In this document: positions 6,859 to 9,629 of the stretch, piece by piece
How positions within the stretch are numbered: the stretch's first letter is position 1
Layout: each line of letters begins with the position of its first letter
Source of the DNA: Fidelibacterota bacterium
GTDB taxonomy: Bacteria > Fidelibacterota > Marinisomatia > SCGC-AAA003-L08 > GCA-002704045
Length of the DNA: 9,629 nucleotides
Assembly: GCA_002704045.1 (NCBI GenBank)
Contig: PAFF01000044.1
Location: 1-9,629, forward strand
Reading direction: 5' to 3'
Notes under the pieces: generated by a model
What the model was told of the DNA's origin: nothing
The model's database searches: none
What the model saw: only the letters and a program-made list of their open reading frames with translations
Program-made: the position numbers and the translations under genes

Positions 6859-8340
6859 TTAAGATACTGTAGTGTCTAGATATTGCAAGAATTTTTGAGC
6901 ATTAGCTAGATGGTTTTGTTTTTTTTCGTGGGGCATTTTATTGAAAATATTTACAAGCATATTCATCCTAGGATTTTTCATAATTTTTTTTTTTTGATTA
7001 TTTAGAAAATTCCAAAATAAACCATCCCAAGTGTCTTGCCAAGAGCCTTTTTTGAAATTACTCATTTTTATTAAATAATTACTACTACTTATATAGGGTT
7101 TTGATGACATTACTCCACCATCTGAAAATTGACTCATTCCATATACATTTGGAACCATTACCCAATCGTAAGCATCAATATACATTTCCATAAACCATTT
7201 ATATACCTCGTCAGGGTCAAATTCACATAAAAGCATAAAATTCCCAATTATCATTAGACGTTCAATATGGTGGTTGTATGCATATTTAAGAGTTTTTTTA
7301 ATTGTTATGTCAATTGGTTCTATTCCAGTTGTACCATTATAAAAAGAGTTTGGAATTTTCCTTTTGAAATTCCAAAAATTATTTGTTCTTTCGAAACTTC
7401 CTTTTGATAAATATATTCCGCGAATAAATTCGCGCCATCCAATTATTTGTCTAATTATACCTTCAGAATTATTTATACGAATATTATTTTTTTGAGAAAA
7501 AGATAAAATTTCGTTTATAACATATTCTGGTGTTAATAGTCCAGAATTTATAAGTGGTGAAAGTAAGCTATGATTTAAAAAAGCTTCTTCTTGTAAGATT
7601 GCATCCTCAAAATCACCAAATTCAGATAATCTATTATTTAAAAAATCTTCAAGCCATTTTTTTGCATTTTTAAAGTCTGTTGGATATATTGTTTTGTTAC
7701 AAATTGAACCATAATTATTTGAATAATTTGTTTCTACATAATTAGTTGCTTTTTGATAAATAGAGTCGATTTTTGGAAAATTGATTAAAGGTACAGATTT
7801 ATTTTTTGGATATTTTTTTCTGTTATCCTTGTCAAATGTCCATTTACCACCGATCGGCTTATCTTTTTCGTCAATTAGAATCTTGTGATTTTTTCTTTGT
7901 TCAATATAAAAACTTGTTTGAAAAAATTTTTTTCTATTAGGCTTGAAATATGAATTAATAAAATTTGAATCGTTTATAAATAGAGGAGTATCATAAATAG
8001 TCAATTTAATATTATTTTTAGTACAAGCTTTGTTTATTCTATTTGACAAATAATTATCAACTGGATCATAAATATATATGGTTCTAAAGTTTTTATTTTC
8101 TAAAAATTTAGATATATGCGAACATTTGTTTATAGAATCAATATATTCTGTTTCGATATTTTTTTTATTTAAATAAAGCTCATATTTTTTCATTGTAGCT
8201 CTATGAAATAATAGTTTTTGTTTATGAAAGTTGTATTGATTGAAGAATAGGTATTCTTCGATTAAAAATGTTCTGATGTTTAGTTTGAGTATTTGACTAT
8301 TTTGGAAAAGCTGGTTTGGAAATACTAAAAAAGCATCCAA
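6859..8340 (-). CDS. FeS-BCP-type photolyase/cryptochrome lacking the iron-sulfur ligands
   Basis: This 493-residue protein belongs to the deoxyribodipyrimidine photolyase-related (FeS-BCP, prokaryotic (6-4) photolyase) family. It has an N-terminal Rossmann domain beginning FLVFPNQLF and an FAD-binding helical domain containing GWREFIRGIY, HHIERLMIIGNF (357 onward), IDAYDWVMVPNVYGMSQFSDGG (in two parts, to 409) and KPYISSSNYLIKMS. Family members repair UV photoproducts with light or act as photoreceptors. The four Cys that hold a [4Fe-4S] cluster in PhrB/CryB-type members are absent: Pro342 replaces the first, and FKKGSWQDTWDGLFW (429-443) replaces the three-Cys loop. The start is TTG at 8340, one base after the regulator's TAA; no in-frame ATG precedes the essential first strand, and the next Met is at about residue 50. 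It is read from the regulator's promoter. Confidence 0.9.
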   Translation of the reverse strand: MDAFLVFPNQLFQNSQILKLNIRTFLIEEYLFFNQYNFHKQKLLFHRATMKKYELYLNKKNIETEYIDSINKCSHISKFLENKNFRTIYIYDPVDNYLSNRINKACTKNNIKLTIYDTPLFINDSNFINSYFKPNRKKFFQTSFYIEQRKNHKILIDEKDKPIGGKWTFDKDNRKKYPKNKSVPLINFPKIDSIYQKATNYVETNYSNNYGSICNKTIYPTDFKNAKKWLEDFLNNRLSEFGDFEDAILQEEAFLNHSLLSPLINSGLLTPEYVINEILSFSQKNNIRINNSEGIIRQIIGWREFIRGIYLSKGSFERTNNFWNFKRKIPNSFYNGTTGIEPIDITIKKTLKYAYNHHIERLMIIGNFMLLCEFDPDEVYKWFMEMYIDAYDWVMVPNVYGMSQFSDGGVMSSKPYISSSNYLIKMSNFKKGSWQDTWDGLFWNFLNNQKKKIMKNPRMNMLVNIFNKMPHEKKQNHLANAQKFLQYLDTTVS

Positions 8341-8341
8341 A

Positions 8342-9226
8342 TTAAATAATCTGTTTTCTTAAATCATCAAATGACAAAAATGTATTGGTGATAAGAGACT
8401 TGTCTAAGTTCAAAAGATCTAATCCTTCTCCACCAAAATAGATTTTTAAATTGTGAGAATTAGCAAAGTTGCATAGTTCTATGACTCTAGCCGATGTCTT
8501 TGGTAAGTTTTTTGAAAGTACAGAGTTACAACATTGCATATTGCAAAGATAGAATAATATTGAATCTATATTATACTTTTCTATCGTAGTTTTTATATCG
8601 CCAAGTTTTGATAGGGAGCCAGTATTAAAAACATTGAAACCATTGTGTCTGAAAACGGCCTCTGACATAACAACGCCAATATCAGGTAAATTGTCTTCAA
8701 AATTTATACACAATGCGTTTTTACCATTAAAGCTACCATTAGGCATATTTGTACATAAGTTTTCAACATTTCTAGTTAAGAGTAGTCGCATAACAGACTC
8801 TTCTATATGAGTAATTTTTTTTTGATTTAAAAGTTTTTCTACAACGAGTATACTTGGGATAATTAAATTATCAAAAATATTATGTACCTCATCTCCTCTC
8901 ATATATATAGAATTTATTATTTCAGATACAACTGCATCGTTGGATTTGATACCTTCGTCAACTACTATATTTTTAAGTTTATCAAAATTACTATCATTTA
9001 TAAAACCAAGTATTTTTTTTAGAGAGTTGCCTTTAATGTTTAAAGATAAAGATTTTTGTGAAGACTTACTGTTTTTCATGCAATTACGCACGTCCTTAAC
9101 AGTGAAAAATCTATTACCGCCAACTGTTTTCTTACAGGTTATTTTTCCTTTGTCAGCCCAACGTCTAATTGTTGACTCATTACAACCCATAATTTTAGCA
9201 ACTTCTGATGAACTTAAATATTTCAT
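8342..9226 (-). CDS. MerR-type HTH regulator with B12-binding-like domain (CarH/LitR architecture)
   Basis: The product has 294 residues from the ATG at 9226, where the HTH begins at once (KYLSSSEVAKIMGC); a TTG at 9262 and an ATG at 9253 lie in operator C. Residues 1-50 are a MerR/excisionase winged HTH ending in VGGNRFFTVKDV. About 65-165 match the helical cap and 170-294 the Rossmann fold of the cobalamin-binding module of light-sensing CarH/LitR repressors. Key cobalamin residues are missing: Pro181 occupies the axial His position in NLPDIG, Leu133 and Ser144 replace Trp and His of W-x9-EH, and LCN (227-229) replaces SxL; only GG (265-266) remains. It has nine Cys, including CNMQCC (228-233). 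It forms an operon with the photolyase and probably binds the five tandem-repeat operators, including three in its own upstream region. Confidence 0.85.
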   Translation of the reverse strand: MKYLSSSEVAKIMGCNESTIRRWADKGKITCKKTVGGNRFFTVKDVRNCMKNSKSSQKSLSLNIKGNSLKKILGFINDSNFDKLKNIVVDEGIKSNDAVVSEIINSIYMRGDEVHNIFDNLIIPSILVVEKLLNQKKITHIEESVMRLLLTRNVENLCTNMPNGSFNGKNALCINFEDNLPDIGVVMSEAVFRHNGFNVFNTGSLSKLGDIKTTIEKYNIDSILFYLCNMQCCNSVLSKNLPKTSARVIELCNFANSHNLKIYFGGEGLDLLNLDKSLITNTFLSFDDLRKQII

Positions 9227-9246
9227 ATAATTAATATACAACACTT

Positions 9247-9264
9247 CAAGCATATCGTGCAAAA
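9247..9264 (+). promoter_or_regulatory. operator C: tandem 9-bp repeat in the regulator leader
   Basis: CAAGCATAT (9247-9255) plus CGTGCAAAA (9256-9264). The second half is perfect, the first diverged. It lies 21 bases upstream of the regulator's ATG, probably within its transcribed leader. It contains the out-of-place TTG and ATG codons that could extend the regulator frame. Confidence 0.7.
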
Positions 9265-9277
9265 TTATTTTATAAAA

Positions 9278-9306
9278 AAAATATAAAAATCGCTCATATC
9301 GCGCAA
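9278..9306 (-). promoter_or_regulatory. possible promoter of the regulator-photolyase operon
   Basis: On the minus strand TTGCGC (9306-9301), 17 bases and TATTTT (9283-9278) give a candidate promoter whose -35 and spacer overlap operator D and whose start (about 9271) lies just before operator C. Binding at C and D would then block it, giving autoregulation. The -10 match is ordinary for such AT-rich DNA. Confidence 0.35.
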
Positions 9307-9308
9307 AT
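9291..9308 (+). promoter_or_regulatory. operator D: tandem 9-bp repeat in the divergent control region
   Basis: CGCTCATAT (9291-9299) plus CGCGCAAAT (9300-9308). It starts 44 bases from operator C and 67 bases from operator E; the D-E distance nearly equals the A-B distance (68) that brackets the peroxidase promoter. Confidence 0.8.
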
Positions 9309-9313
9309 AAGAC

Positions 9314-9342
9314 TTGCTTCTAATTGTAAAAATTATTTAAAA
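9314..9342 (+). promoter_or_regulatory. possible rightward promoter between operators D and E
   Basis: TTGCTT (9314-9319), 17 bases and TTAAAA (9337-9342). The hexamers are poor, but their offsets from D and E (23 bases after the start of D, 21 before the start of E) mirror the peroxidase promoter relative to A and B (25 and 20). It would transcribe toward 9383 and the gene starting at 9560. Confidence 0.4.
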
Positions 9343-9357
9343 TCTTAAAAGATAAAT

Positions 9358-9375
9358 CAGGCACATCGCGCAATT
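9358..9375 (+). promoter_or_regulatory. operator E: tandem 9-bp repeat, rightmost copy
   Basis: CAGGCACAT (9358-9366) plus CGCGCAATT (9367-9375). It ends seven bases before an ATG at 9383, much as operator B ends four bases before the peroxidase ATG. ATAAATC precedes or overlaps the left edge of both B and E. Confidence 0.65.
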
Positions 9376-9382
9376 GAAAACT

Positions 9383-9492
9383 ATGTTTAAAAAAATAACA
9401 AATATAAATTTCCTCCTTAAACTTCCTGGTATGAAGATATATCCCTATACACAAAAGTATCCTTCACCAAATGTATCTAAGTATCAGGAAGT
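9383..9492 (+). repeat. two-copy repeat, copy 2 (after operator E)
   Basis: This copy resembles 6716-6823, sharing in order ATGT, AAAAAAATAACAA, AAATTTCCTCCT, ACTTCCTG and GTATCAGGAAGT. It starts directly after a promoter-operator arrangement like that of the peroxidase gene, as if the peroxidase unit had been duplicated and nearly all its coding region deleted. Confidence 0.6.
9421..9492. repeat. inverted repeat, second copy
   Basis: ACTTCCTGGTAT (9421-9432) and GTATCAGGAAGT (9481-9492) are inverted copies with two differences (one tolerated as a G-T pair in RNA), 48 bases apart. The arms are the same as at 6755-6823, whereas the interior differs. Here it would lie in the leader of the gene starting at 9560. 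Confidence 0.7.
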
Positions 9493-9559
9493 CCACACAG
9501 TTTCATATTCAGATTCTTATTACTTTCCAAAACTATTTGTAATAACTGCAATCTAACTA

Positions 9560-9629
9560 ATGTCAAATCTTACAAAAAATTTAATAATAGATAATCATCT
9601 ATTCGTCTCTATTTCATTATCCTTAGTAA
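9560..9629 (+). CDS. start of a gene cut by the window end, probable membrane protein
   Basis: An ATG at 9560 opens a frame that stays open to the last base; the visible 23 residues begin MSNLTKNLIIDNHLFVSISL and become hydrophobic, as at the first membrane helix of a polytopic protein. The start of UbiA-like prenyltransferases can look like this, but too little is present to assign a family. It follows the TAA at 9554-9556 by one codon. It would be transcribed divergently from the regulator, possibly from the D-E promoter. Confidence 0.45.
   Translation, partial: MSNLTKNLIIDNHLFVSISLSLV

Larger units (their letters stand above)
9383..9556 (+). pseudogene. 57-codon ORF of doubtful status, possibly a peroxidase-unit remnant
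   Basis: From ATG 9383 the frame encodes 57 residues (MFKKITNINFLLKLPGMKIY, then a Tyr/Ser/Pro-rich tail) and ends with TAA at 9554-9556. A TTG at 9374 inside operator E would add three residues. I recognise no family. The first codons match the last codons of the peroxidase gene (MSKKIT against MFKKIT, same frame for about six codons), then the frames diverge, and most of the rest lies on the inverted-repeat element. It may be an untranslated leader, a deletion remnant or a real small protein. It ends one codon before the ATG at 9560 and in the same frame. Confidence 0.3.

Noticed and set aside
8940..9230. 96-codon plus-strand open frame opposite the regulator gene
   Set aside because: It is antisense to the HTH and linker of a well-supported regulator and looks like a mirror of its codons.
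9247..9375. The operator series as a CRISPR array
   Set aside because: The repeats are 18 bp with irregular spacing (44 and 67 bases start to start), lie between divergent genes, and recur at another promoter; no cas genes are present.

Overview
The window is AT-rich Gram-negative DNA, with long A/T tracts, few Shine-Dalgarno sequences and short gaps. It encodes a lipoprotein peptidase, an Omp85-type outer-membrane protein and a periplasmic-type Ntn acylase, so the cell has an outer membrane. A low-GC marine lineage such as Marinimicrobia/SAR406 or a Bacteroidota relative fits the gene content, but this is inference and the window cannot decide it.

Left part (59-4593): a DUF3147-type membrane protein and a penicillin-acylase-family (S45) Ntn hydrolase form a tight plus-strand pair. 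They converge on an S9 prolyl-oligopeptidase-type lipoprotein on the minus strand. The 230-bp convergent gap (2489-2718) is clearly more GC-rich than its surroundings. It holds a strong hairpin with a T-rich tail on the minus strand, a second hairpin, a 13-bp direct repeat, and the best Shine-Dalgarno of the window in front of a tiny ORF. It is a candidate structured RNA or small-protein locus.

Middle (4795-6763): a single-POTRA Omp85 protein, then a membrane-anchored or exported glutathione-peroxidase-family protein with its own promoter (TTGACT-N17-TAATAT).

Right part (6859-9629): a minus-strand operon of a MerR-type HTH protein with a B12-binding-like domain (CarH/LitR architecture) and an FeS-BCP-type photolyase/cryptochrome. 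Upstream and divergent lie a 57-codon ORF of doubtful status and the start of a gene cut off by the window end.

The unifying signal is an 18-bp site made of two tandem 9-bp repeats (consensus CGYKCAAAT-CGYGCAAAW). It occurs five times and only in two places: two copies bracket the peroxidase promoter, and three lie in the region upstream of the regulator. I infer that the MerR/B12-like protein binds these sites, represses itself with the photolyase, and controls the peroxidase: a compact photo-oxidative stress regulon. Two features make it unusual. The regulator lacks the residues that CarH uses to hold adenosylcobalamin (axial His, Trp-x9-Glu-His) and carries a Cys-rich CNMQCC stretch. The photolyase partner lacks all four cysteines for the iron-sulfur cluster. 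How light or redox state is sensed is therefore open. A roughly 108-bp repeat with 12-bp inverted arms follows the peroxidase and recurs just after the second operator pair, suggesting a duplicated and internally deleted copy of the peroxidase unit.
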